In this document: piece after piece, positions 1 to 5,864 of the stretch
Layout: every line of letters begins with the position of its first letter
Position numbering within the stretch: position 1 is the stretch's first letter
NCBI GenBank assembly: GCA_964354135.1
Contig: CAYGZA010000268.1
Location: 1 to 9,581 of the forward strand
Origin: CAYGZA01 sp964354135
GTDB taxonomy: Bacteria; Planctomycetota; Planctomycetia; Pirellulales; Thermoguttaceae
DNA length: 9,581 nt
Direction: 5' to 3'
Notes under the pieces: model-generated
What the model was told of the DNA's origin: nothing
Database searches by the model: none
Seen by the model: the letters and a program-made list of their open reading frames with translations, nothing else
Translations under genes and position numbers: made by a program

Positions 1-103
1 CGTGGAACTGGCGGCACTGTTGCTCCTGGGCCGGCAGGCTGACCCCCAGCGTCTCCCGCTCGGGCTTGGACACGCGGATGTAGGCGTAGGCAGTTCCGGC
101 CAT
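1..103 (-). CDS. Serine site-specific recombinase, N-terminal fragment (runs off the window)
   Basis: Only the first 34 codons are inside the window. The translation begins MAGTAYAYIRVSKPE and continues with a LGVSLPAQEQQC segment. The Y-x-R-x-S signature, with Arg10 and the probable nucleophile Ser12, followed by a short linker and an S-L-x-x-Q-x-x-x-C segment, is the classic start of a resolvase/invertase catalytic domain. Enzymes of this family cut and rejoin DNA through a 5'-phosphoserine link and serve as integrases, resolvases or transposases. The ATG at 103-101 is preceded by GAGGG about 5 bases upstream and lies 8 bases after the stop of the 68-residue gene, so it is probably the last gene of the same transcript. 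Whether it is a large serine integrase or a small resolvase cannot be told without the rest. Confidence 0.85.
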   Translation of the reverse strand, partial: MAGTAYAYIRVSKPERETLGVSLPAQEQQCRQFH

Positions 104-111
104 TGAATCCC

Positions 112-318
112 TCAATCGAACATCGGTTCCAGCCCCTTGGCTATTCGGGTAGCGTCAATCTCCCGCATCTTCTCCTCTGACAAGCCCTCCTCCAACAGCA
201 TGTCGCGGCAGGAGATGAACGGCTTGCCTTCGATCCACACAATGCGGTCTGGCGTAATGCCTTCAGTCCGCTTCAGCGGGACCAAAGGGTTGAACTGTTC
301 GTCGTGTTCCCTATCCAT
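112..318 (-). CDS. Small hypothetical protein, 68 aa
   Basis: I do not recognise a family. The protein is acidic to neutral, soluble, with no membrane segment; it begins MDREHDEQFNPLVPLKRTEG and has a helical, charged second half with one cysteine (SCRDMLLEEGLSEEKMREID). The ATG at 318-316 has a strong ribosome binding site (GGAGAGAGGA, ending 2 bases before it, with GGAG about 8 bases away). It overlaps the end of the 47-residue reading frame upstream by 8 bases and is followed after 8 bases by the serine recombinase. That tight spacing suggests co-translation with the recombinase, possibly as an accessory factor, but this is inference from position only. Confidence 0.7.
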   Translation of the reverse strand: MDREHDEQFNPLVPLKRTEGITPDRIVWIEGKPFISCRDMLLEEGLSEEKMREIDATRIAKGLEPMFD

Positions 319-454
319 GTTCCTCTCTCCCCACGTAAAGCCTACGCGCGTCGAAGACAGGGCTCCATTTCAAGTTCGCAATCTGGCGGACGCGGATGCC
401 AGCATTTGCCAGAACGCGGGCCAGGATTGCGAGGTGTTTCTTGCTCAACTCCAT
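311..454 (-). CDS. Very small hypothetical protein, 47 aa, overlapping the next gene
   Basis: An open frame from ATG at 454-452 to TAG at 313-311. The predicted protein is basic: it begins MELSKKHLAILARVLANAG and continues IRVRQIANLKWSPVFDARRL, with an amphipathic first helix. A GGAAG run lies about 6 bases upstream of the ATG, and an in-frame TGA closes the frame just upstream, so the start is well bounded. The stop overlaps the start of the 68-residue gene by 8 bases, a typical layout for translational coupling. No family is recognised. The natural amino acid composition and overlap support a real gene, but its small size leaves doubt. Confidence 0.5.
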   Translation of the reverse strand: MELSKKHLAILARVLANAGIRVRQIANLKWSPVFDARRLYVGREEHG

Positions 455-533
455 TGCTCGCTTCCATCACAAGAGCAGGGTGCGGCCGGTGCATGACAGC
501 GGAGGAGCCGTACTGCACCACGTCACCACTAGC

Positions 534-1196
534 TTAGCCAGCCGCAACCCCCATCGTCCGCAACTGGTTCTCCAATTCCTGCAAGGCCCGCCGCATGGAG
601 AACCGTTTCCCGACCCATCCCCACGATTGCCAGCCAAACGGCATGTCCTCGCCGTGGCGCTCAGCCGCCCAGATTCCTTCCAACCGACAGGAGCAAGCCT
701 CGGCAAAGAACCGGCCTCCGTCGAACCGAAAATACCGCATCCGCTCCAGTAGGGCAGGATCCAGAGCGCTGGCATCATTCGTGGTGGCGACGACAATCAG
801 GTTCCGGTAGTGCTCCGAGAACCACTCATCCGACCAACGCTGCTTCAGGTACGGCAGCACGTTCTTGGAAGGCAACAGTTCCAATTCCTCGACCAAGAGA
901 ATCTGCCACCGGCCCCACTCCCGCGGCAATCGCAGGCGATACTGCCCATCGAACAGCCGCCGGCACTCGTCAATCGTCAGTTCGCTGGCCGGCACGGTCT
1001 GGCGGCATACGTCCATGATTTCCAACTCACCTGCTAGGGCCAGCCCCGTGGAGGTCTTCCCAGTTCCCGGCTCGCCCTCGAAGAGGAATCGCGCAGGGTA
1101 GGGCTCCAGTGCGTAAGTCCGCAGGTGACGGACCACTGCCGATTGGCCACAGACTTGGTTCAGGGCCATCGGGCGGTACTTCTCGGTCAATCGCAT
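534..1196 (-). CDS. Short clamp-loader/RFC-like AAA+ ATPase, 220 aa
   Basis: Starting at ATG 1196-1194 the protein begins MRLTEKYRPMALNQVCGQ, the hallmark opening of clamp-loader small subunits and related AAA+ proteins (L-x-E-K-Y-R-P ... V-x-G-Q). The Walker A GEPGTGKT is at residues 41-48, a Walker B-like strand ILLVEE at 99-104, and sensor 1 VVATTND with Asn140. The usual Walker B aspartate is replaced by Glu103, while Glu104 is kept. At 220 residues it is about 100 shorter than a typical RFC or DnaX motor plus collar, and the C-terminal collar seems missing or reduced. The frame stays open to 1292, but the ATG at 1196 has GGAGGTGGAG just upstream and matches the family start, so the longer form was rejected. 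It lies 43 bases after the VWA gene. It could load a ring protein, or act as a second remodelling ATPase beside MoxR. Confidence 0.85.
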   Translation of the reverse strand: MRLTEKYRPMALNQVCGQSAVVRHLRTYALEPYPARFLFEGEPGTGKTSTGLALAGELEIMDVCRQTVPASELTIDECRRLFDGQYRLRLPREWGRWQILLVEELELLPSKNVLPYLKQRWSDEWFSEHYRNLIVVATTNDASALDPALLERMRYFRFDGGRFFAEACSCRLEGIWAAERHGEDMPFGWQSWGWVGKRFSMRRALQELENQLRTMGVAAG

Positions 1197-1239
1197 AGTT
1201 CTCCACCTCCGGTTCCGGCGACTCCCAGAGAGTCCCCTG

Positions 1240-2721
1240 TCAGTCTTCCTCCGGCCGTAGCACCACGGTCTCGATCCAGGACGGAACGCCATCCTTGACC
1301 GCTTGCCGCGTCAGGCAGGCCAGCACTCTTGCCCTCACGGGCTCATGGGGCCACGGCGTATATCCGTCAGTGACCACCAGCACCACGTTGGGCGACGGTC
1401 TTTCCTCCATTGCGGCCCGGATCAGTTCTCGCATGTCCGTGCCGCCCCCGCCTACCAGTGCCACCTGATCGGGCCGGAATACTTGCCGGGCAGACTCAAC
1501 TTGCGTGTCGCCCGTGAGCACCCTGACCCCACGCGGGTTCGGCAATCGCTTCAACACCTTAGCTATCGTGCCCAGGGCCAGCCCCAGGTCACGCTGATCC
1601 ATCGACCCCGACGTATCGACGACGACGGCCACTTGGGGCAACGGCTGCTGATGCACGGGCAGGATCGCCCCGCCCGGTGGCCTGCGCCGAGGGGGCCGGC
1701 GAAAGCTGAAGTCACCGAATCCACTGGTCGAAGTCAGGGCAAAGCGGACTTTGGCCGCAAGCTGTTGGGCAGGATCCACGGTCGGGTGCAAGAGTTCCTT
1801 CGCCTCACGCCGCAGGCCGCCCGGAACGCTACCCCGCCCCCTCTGCCGCTCATAGTCCTCGATTGCCTTGGCCACCTGCTCCCTCAGGATCTCCTGTTCG
1901 CCCTTGTCATACCCGGGCGGGTTTTCATCGGAGTCCGCCTTCGGATCGGGTGGTGGGCACTCCCACGGCTTGGGCTGTCCGTTATGACTGCTGCCCCCTT
2001 CGCCGCGAGTCCGATCGGGCTGCGGGCCGTTGTACTCTTCATCGGGCGCCATGCCGCCGCCGCCAGCTTGCGGCTCGGGTTGGCCTTCCCCATCGTCCTC
2101 CCCTGGATCGGCCTGATCGGAGGATGGTTCGCCCCCCTCGCCTTCGCCCTCTTGCGGCTCATCGCCTTCTTGGAGACTGGACTGTCCCTGTTCCTCGCCC
2201 TCCTGGTCCTGCCCTTCGCCCCCGTCGTCGCCTTCCTGCTCTTGCCCCTGTTGCTGTTGCCCTCCCTGCTCTGGCGGAGGTTCATCTTGCTTGCTGTTGC
2301 GCTGCAACAGGTCGTAGTATTCCTCGCAGCACAGTCCCTCTGGCAGATCGTACTGCCCCGGCATCAAACCGTCTTGCGGGCAAGACAGGCCCCCTTGCAC
2401 CAGCATCGAGTTGACCGCCAGATCCACGGCAATCCCGCTGAGTTCCTTCCCATTGGGTTCGCCCCGCGCCTCCTTGAGTCTCTCCGGGTGTCGGAGGAAA
2501 ACGTGCAGGGCCTCATGGAGCGTAATGAACGCCAAGTCTTCATCGGGCGCGGTATCCAGGAACACTGGGTCATAGTACAGCCGCCCGTACTGATCCACGC
2601 AGACCGTGCCCAGCCCAGGCCGGCAGACCGGGTGGAGGTTCATGACCAGGCTGGTCAAATAGGGCATCTTCTGCCGCGCTGCCAGCCTGGCAATGGTCAG
2701 CTTGTCTGGGATCTTAGCCAC
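1240..2721 (-). CDS. DUF2201-type protein: metallopeptidase-like domain, acidic linker, VWA domain (493 aa)
   Basis: Residues about 1-140 form a metallopeptidase-like domain with HEALHVFLRH at 69-78, an HExxHxxxxH motif with His69, Glu70, His73 and His78. Residues about 145-270 are a low-complexity linker rich in Glu, Gln, Gly, Asp and Pro. Residues about 362-493 are a VWA-like domain with an intact metal-ion-dependent adhesion site: DTSGS at 369-373, GGGGTD with Thr428, and Asp452 in VVTDG. This order matches the DUF2201 family (putative metallopeptidase followed by VWA-like domain), usually encoded next to MoxR ATPases, for which it acts as partner or adaptor. The start is GTG (2721-2719), with GGGAGG 8 bases upstream; it overlaps the MoxR stop by 8 bases, so the two are likely made in a fixed ratio. 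No signal peptide or membrane segment is visible, so it is cytoplasmic. Whether the peptidase is active is not known. Confidence 0.92.
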   Translation of the reverse strand: MAKIPDKLTIARLAARQKMPYLTSLVMNLHPVCRPGLGTVCVDQYGRLYYDPVFLDTAPDEDLAFITLHEALHVFLRHPERLKEARGEPNGKELSGIAVDLAVNSMLVQGGLSCPQDGLMPGQYDLPEGLCCEEYYDLLQRNSKQDEPPPEQGGQQQQGQEQEGDDGGEGQDQEGEEQGQSSLQEGDEPQEGEGEGGEPSSDQADPGEDDGEGQPEPQAGGGGMAPDEEYNGPQPDRTRGEGGSSHNGQPKPWECPPPDPKADSDENPPGYDKGEQEILREQVAKAIEDYERQRGRGSVPGGLRREAKELLHPTVDPAQQLAAKVRFALTSTSGFGDFSFRRPPRRRPPGGAILPVHQQPLPQVAVVVDTSGSMDQRDLGLALGTIAKVLKRLPNPRGVRVLTGDTQVESARQVFRPDQVALVGGGGTDMRELIRAAMEERPSPNVVLVVTDGYTPWPHEPVRARVLACLTRQAVKDGVPSWIETVVLRPEED

Positions 2722-3892
2722 GGACGACGCCTCCCTTCAGCATTCCGGCCCGGACCATCAGGGGAAACGCTTCCATGGCCCACTTGGCAGGCAGGCGATA
2801 GCCGGCCTTGTACGCCGCCGACAAGGGCTCGCCGCCGATGATCGCCACTTCCCGCCAGCGGTCCCAAACCTTGCCCAACACGTCCATAGCGCCTTCCCAC
2901 CGCTCCTTCGTGTTGTTCCGGTGGACACGATCCGCCACGCTGCCCAGCATGGCGATTGCCTGATCACCCCGCTTGGGCATGGGGAACTCCAGCGCATGGC
3001 CGTTGCCGGCCGCCGCGATGGCCTTGGCGATGAGTTCTTCCGGGTCAGGCAGGTCAAGCTCTTGCTCCCAGATCCGGAACTCATGGGCAAACTCTTCGCC
3101 TACGCAGCCCGCCACGGCCTTGTATCGGGCAGAGACATCATCGGTCACACTCTCCACCGCCGTAGCACAGACGCAGGCGCTGGTAATGCTCCGCGGCGAC
3201 GGCCACGGCCCGCCGGCCTTCACCCGATCATCGCCGGGGTACTTCTCCAGCATCTCCGGTCGCCGCATGATGAAACCAGAGAAGCGGGCCCCGTTGCATC
3301 CAAGGCTGTCTCTCCAGTTGTCTGGCAGCCGCGTAAAGTCCGGCTCAGGGAAGTTCATTCCGGACAGCATCCCGCGATGCCACGCATTGGCATCCATGGA
3401 CCACTGATGATGATAGAGTCGGTTCGCCATTGGGGGCTCCAACTCGAACCCGTTGGCTGCCACTCCAGCCGGATTGCAGGCCGCCAAGATCCACGTCTCT
3501 GGCGGCAAAGGCAAATCGCCCACGTACTTCTCCGCAATGACGCGGAGTAGGGCAGCCTGCACAGCGGGGGGGCAGGTGGTCAGTTCGTCGATAAACACGA
3601 TCCACCCTCGCCCATCATGACAGTCCATGGCCCACTTGGGCGGAACCAAGGACATATAGACCCTGGTTTTCTTGCCGTTGCCATCCTTGACCGCCTCCAC
3701 TTGGATCGGGTAGGGGTAGCCGCCGACATCGGCCGGTTCACGCAGGCTGCCGATGAGCGTGTAGATCGGACGCCCCACGGCACGGGCGAACGCCTCCACG
3801 CACTTCGTCTTGGCGGCACCGGGCAGCCCTTCTGCCTTCGGCACCACCATGCCGGTCTGGGCAATAGCCCAGTAGACCTCATTGGCATTCAT
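2714..3892 (-). CDS. MoxR-family AAA+ ATPase (392 aa)
   Basis: The protein begins MNANEVYWAIAQTGM. Walker A is GLPGAAKT at 22-29, Walker B is IVFIDEL at 98-104, sensor 1 is AACNPAG with Asn140, an arginine-finger candidate is Arg158 in MANRLYHH, and the sensor 2 region is PWPSPRS with Arg234. This is the full MoxR-type set; such ATPases form hexamers that remodel a target together with a VWA-domain partner, here the next gene. The P-loop has Ala in place of the Gly before Lys (GAAKT), a change seen in some phage-type MoxR proteins. Residues about 255-392 are a helical extension unlike standard MoxR. The frame runs on to 4189 upstream, but that part overlaps the 284-residue gene; the ATG at 3892 has AAGGA about 9 bases upstream and was chosen. 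The leader carries the ACACCACAA motif and a 9-bp hairpin. Confidence 0.92.
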   Translation of the reverse strand: MNANEVYWAIAQTGMVVPKAEGLPGAAKTKCVEAFARAVGRPIYTLIGSLREPADVGGYPYPIQVEAVKDGNGKKTRVYMSLVPPKWAMDCHDGRGWIVFIDELTTCPPAVQAALLRVIAEKYVGDLPLPPETWILAACNPAGVAANGFELEPPMANRLYHHQWSMDANAWHRGMLSGMNFPEPDFTRLPDNWRDSLGCNGARFSGFIMRRPEMLEKYPGDDRVKAGGPWPSPRSITSACVCATAVESVTDDVSARYKAVAGCVGEEFAHEFRIWEQELDLPDPEELIAKAIAAAGNGHALEFPMPKRGDQAIAMLGSVADRVHRNNTKERWEGAMDVLGKVWDRWREVAIIGGEPLSAAYKAGYRLPAKWAMEAFPLMVRAGMLKGGVVRG

Positions 3893-3904
3893 AGATAGGT
3901 GTCC

Positions 3905-3921
3905 TTGTGGTGTTACTGTCC
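3905..3921 (-). promoter_or_regulatory. Leader motif copy 1 (TAACACCACAA) before the MoxR gene
   Basis: On the minus strand GGACAGTAACACCACAA ends 12 bases before the ATG at 3892, just in front of the ribosome binding site. The same GGACAGT...AACACCACAA text occurs before the 284-residue gene and a shorter match before the 93-residue gene. Function unknown: it could be a protein-binding site in DNA or mRNA, or a conserved translation leader. Confidence 0.45.
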
Positions 3922-3929
3922 AACCACCC

Positions 3930-3961
3930 CCCCTGCCGCAAATAGCACACCACGGCAGGGG
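3930..3961 (-). terminator. Hairpin between the 284-residue gene and MoxR, 9-bp perfect stem
   Basis: CCCCTGCCG at 3930-3938 pairs perfectly with CGGCAGGGG at 3953-3961 across a 14-base loop. It lies 19 bases after the stop of the 284-residue gene. No T-run follows on the minus strand, so it is not a classical intrinsic terminator; it may instead attenuate transcription or protect an mRNA 3' end, which would change the ratio of the MoxR/VWA pair to the upstream protein. Confidence 0.45.
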
Positions 3962-3980
3962 AGTAGGCAGGAGAGTATCA

Positions 3981-4835
3981 TCACGCTGCGCCAACGAGCG
4001 AGCCGTTCCCGCTCTTGGCCATACCCTGCATGGCCGCTTGAACCGCCGCAGACTGCGCCAGACCAGCCACGTTCTTGAGGTTCTCCAGGCCGTCCCCAAG
4101 GATCCGCGAGTATGCTTCGACCAAGGCGACCAGATCCGACGCCGCATCACGCCGCTTGACCAGGCCATCGTAGTCCAAGCGCTTCCCAAGATCGTCGATG
4201 ATGGCCTGTGCCTCTTGCATCACCTGCTCTTGCAGGGCCTTGGTGAGATGATGCGCCGTTCGGGGGTTCAACTCCGTCCGCAGGACCAGCATGTCGTTGC
4301 CGGCCACCTCCAAGGCATCTGCCAGGGTGGACCACTTCTCCACGGCCTCTTCAGGCAGCCAGTACAGTCCGCCGCGCTCACGCAAACGAACCCCTTGGAG
4401 ATCCTGAATCACGGCAACCAAGGCCGCCGTCAGCTTGGCAGGGGCAACCAGTTGGATCTGCTTGTCGAACTCCGCCTGGATCTTTCCACTGTAGTCCGAA
4501 TCCCAGGAGTAGCCGCCCGCCGTCTTGCGCTTCACCTGCCCATCGACCACCTTGAACGAAAGGCAATGCGAGTAATCGTTCACCTCTTCCCCGCGGTTCA
4601 CGTCCACGAGTTCGCATCTGTGCTTCTCATGCTTCTTGTGGCGCTGGATCAACTGGTCCTTGCTCTTGGCTGCCTCGCCTACGGCGGCCTTCAGTGCCTC
4701 ATACTCCGTCTTGGGGCCGGGGGCAAGATGCCCTAGACCAGCGCGCTCAAACGCCACTCTGGCGGCATACAAGTCAGTATCCTGGAGATTCCAGGACACC
4801 ATTGCACCTGCTACGGGATAATCGACTTTGCCCAT
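3981..4835 (-). CDS. Unknown protein upstream of MoxR/VWA pair (284 aa)
   Basis: I do not recognise the family with certainty; it may resemble phage-associated DUF proteins found beside MoxR genes. It begins MGKVDYPVAGAMVSWNLQD. Residues about 40-75 are a charged helix (KTEYEALKAAVGEAAKSKDQ then a His/Lys-rich QRHKKHEKHR), residues about 75-120 look like beta strands (ELVDVNRGEEVNDYSHCLSF, then KVVDGQVKRKT), and residues about 125-280 are mostly helical with coiled-coil character, ending in an Ala/Gly/Met-rich tail. No signal peptide or membrane segment is visible. The ATG at 4835-4833 has GAGGA about 8 bases upstream. It is in the same orientation as MoxR, 88 bases upstream, with the same leader motif, which suggests it is a partner, adaptor or target of the MoxR/VWA machine. 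Confidence 0.85.
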   Translation of the reverse strand: MGKVDYPVAGAMVSWNLQDTDLYAARVAFERAGLGHLAPGPKTEYEALKAAVGEAAKSKDQLIQRHKKHEKHRCELVDVNRGEEVNDYSHCLSFKVVDGQVKRKTAGGYSWDSDYSGKIQAEFDKQIQLVAPAKLTAALVAVIQDLQGVRLRERGGLYWLPEEAVEKWSTLADALEVAGNDMLVLRTELNPRTAHHLTKALQEQVMQEAQAIIDDLGKRLDYDGLVKRRDAASDLVALVEAYSRILGDGLENLKNVAGLAQSAAVQAAMQGMAKSGNGSLVGAA

Positions 4836-4853
4836 TGTCTCTTTCCTCGTGGG

Positions 4854-4872
4854 TTGTGGTGTTACACTGTCC
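4854..4872 (-). promoter_or_regulatory. Leader motif copy 2 (TAACACCACAA) before the 284-residue gene
   Basis: On the minus strand GGACAGTGTAACACCACAA ends 18 bases before the ATG at 4835, right in front of its ribosome binding site. Apart from an inserted GT it is identical over 17 bases to the copy before MoxR, although the surrounding sequence is different. Confidence 0.45.
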
Positions 4873-4916
4873 GCCGCGCTCTTGACGCACAGGCAAACGC
4901 ACGGCGGAAAGTGTCA

Positions 4917-5011
4917 CTGGCGGCATACGGTTTCTGGCGGCATACGACTTTTCCCTTCTCCCACTCGTCTCCTGCTTCTGGCGGAATGCCTTCTGGCGGC
5001 ATACGACTTTT
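4917..5011. repeat. Short repeat cluster, CTGGCGGCATACG units
   Basis: The 343-base gap 4836-5178 has no convincing gene. It contains units CTGGCGGCATACG at 4917-4929, CTGGCGGCATACGACTTTT at 4934-4952, a degenerate CTGGCGGAATGCC at 4978-4990, and CTGGCGGCATACGACTTTT again at 4993-5011. The second and fourth are identical over 19 bases (21 counting the preceding TT). Spacing is irregular (17, 44 and 15 bases), so it is not a CRISPR array. The rest of the gap, 5012-5178, has a second small direct repeat, AACGGGTCGC at 5087-5096 and 5133-5142, and nothing else I can name. Confidence 0.7.
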
Positions 5012-5178
5012 GGCAAGGCGTCTCGCCCTGCTCCTGCCCCTCGTTCTGCCCTACGCGGTGCCCTGCTTGCTACGCTGCGTCGCTCGAACGGGTCGCAAGT
5101 GGCAAACTTCGTGGCATCGTGGTTCGCCCGCAAACGGGTCGCTACGTCGCGTACCACGCCGCTGGCGCGGCGATCGGC

Positions 5179-5391
5179 TCACCTGCCGACCAGCCGACCG
5201 GCCAGCGCGTCAATCGCGTCGTCGTCGCCCGAAATCGCCTGCGCGGCGACCGCCCGGCACGATTCGCAAAAATCGCCGGTTGTCAACCGCTCCCAGCACG
5301 CGCGGCAGGGGAAGCTATCCGGGGTCTGAAACTTCCCCATGTCCACCCCGTGAACCGCATGGCCCAACGCATCGTAATAGTTGGCTCGCAT
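5179..5391 (-). CDS. Small four-cysteine zinc-knuckle protein (70 aa)
   Basis: The protein begins MRANYYDALGHAVHGVDMGK and carries Cys29, Cys32, Cys42 and Cys45, a C-x2-C ... C-x2-C pattern (CRAC and CESC) that would bind one zinc ion. An acidic helical tail follows (QAISGDDDAIDALAGRLVGR). Small zinc-ribbon proteins of this kind occur often in phages and mobile elements as nucleic-acid-binding or protein-binding factors; the exact role here is unknown. The ATG at 5391-5389 has GAGGAGAG about 3 to 8 bases upstream. It follows the 93-residue gene after 78 bases, with a hairpin between them. Confidence 0.75.
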   Translation of the reverse strand: MRANYYDALGHAVHGVDMGKFQTPDSFPCRACWERLTTGDFCESCRAVAAQAISGDDDAIDALAGRLVGR

Positions 5392-5428
5392 CGCTCTCTC
5401 CTCAAGGTTAAGGACACGCCCCTCATCG

Positions 5429-5454
5429 CTTCCCAGGCTGCCCTCACTGGGAAG
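5429..5454 (-). terminator. Hairpin between two small genes, 8-bp perfect stem
   Basis: CTTCCCAG at 5429-5436 pairs with CTGGGAAG at 5447-5454 across a 10-base loop. It starts 15 bases after the stop of the 93-residue gene. No T-run follows on the minus strand, so it resembles the 3930-3961 hairpin: an intercistronic structure that may tune expression more than end transcription. Confidence 0.4.
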
Positions 5455-5469
5455 AAGGAGGAGCGTGGA

Positions 5470-5751
5470 CTAATGTTTGTAGGAGAGCTCGCCCTTGTGC
5501 TCCGCGATGAACCGGCGGATCTCATCGCCGTAATCCAGGACCCGGAGCCACTGCTCGGAATAGAGCGTGACCGGCCAGCGGCCAATCCCGTAAACGGATA
5601 CCGCGCCCTTGCCGGAGACTTTGAGCGTGAGCCGGCTGTCACGCGGCCGCATCGCGGTGAGCAGTTCCTTGGCCTTCTCGGGGGAGAGGGTGCCGTTTGC
5701 CACGGCCATGAGAATCTCGCTGTCCGAAATGTGGGGTGACACGGTGGGCAT
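5470..5751 (-). CDS. Small protein with SVYGxGRxPVTLYxEQW motif (93 aa)
   Basis: The second half (VSVYGIGRWPVTLYSEQW at 51-68, followed by a DEIRRFIAEHK helix) matches, from memory, a small protein family common in planctomycete genomes whose function is not described; I know of no name for it. The N-terminal half has a short helix-turn-helix-like stretch (SDSEILMAVANGTLSPEKAK) of the kind seen in SHOCT-like or DUF-type small domains. The start at ATG 5751-5749, with AGGAG about 9 bases upstream, is preferred over an in-frame start at 5850 because of this ribosome binding site and the leader motif ACACCACAA placed just before it. It is the first gene of the leftward operon. Confidence 0.78.
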   Translation of the reverse strand: MPTVSPHISDSEILMAVANGTLSPEKAKELLTAMRPRDSRLTLKVSGKGAVSVYGIGRWPVTLYSEQWLRVLDYGDEIRRFIAEHKGELSYKH

Positions 5752-5769
5752 TGCGTACTCTCCTAGTGA

Positions 5770-5780
5770 TTGTGGTGTAA
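5770..5780 (-). promoter_or_regulatory. Leader motif copy 3 (TTACACCACAA) before the 93-residue gene
   Basis: On the minus strand TTACACCACAA ends 18 bases before the ATG at 5751 and just before the AGGAG ribosome binding site. It shares 10 of 11 bases with the copies before the 284-residue gene and MoxR, and sits at the same place relative to the start as copy 2. Confidence 0.4.
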
Positions 5781-5864
5781 GTCGTTGCCGCGTCGCCACT
5801 TGCGGCGACCGGCTCGCCCCGCCGATCGAAATCTTCCCCAGGCGGACCACCTGTGTTTACCCTG

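Noticed and set aside
1197..1292. Upstream extension of the RFC-like ATPase
   Set aside because: The extra residues are Arg/Gly/Ser-rich and overlap the VWA gene's end; the ATG at 1196 has a better ribosome binding site and the family's own start sequence.
1303..2841. Long plus-strand open frame of 512 codons
   Set aside because: It lies opposite the VWA/metallopeptidase gene and arises from that gene's codon bias; it has low-complexity Leu/Ala/Pro composition and no recognisable domain.
3893..4189. Upstream extension of the MoxR gene
   Set aside because: It overlaps the 284-residue gene out of frame and crosses the hairpin; the ATG at 3892 fits the family length.
4917..5011. CRISPR array
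   Set aside because: Repeat spacing is irregular (17, 44 and 15 bases), the units are unequal, and no cas gene is present.
4774..5157. Minus-strand open frame of 127 codons in the repeat gap
   Set aside because: It overlaps the start of the 284-residue gene in another frame, reads through the short repeats, and is arginine-rich with no motif.
4828..5739. Plus-strand open frame of 303 codons
   Set aside because: It crosses the repeats, leaders and two minus-strand genes with good ribosome binding sites, and its composition is not protein-like.
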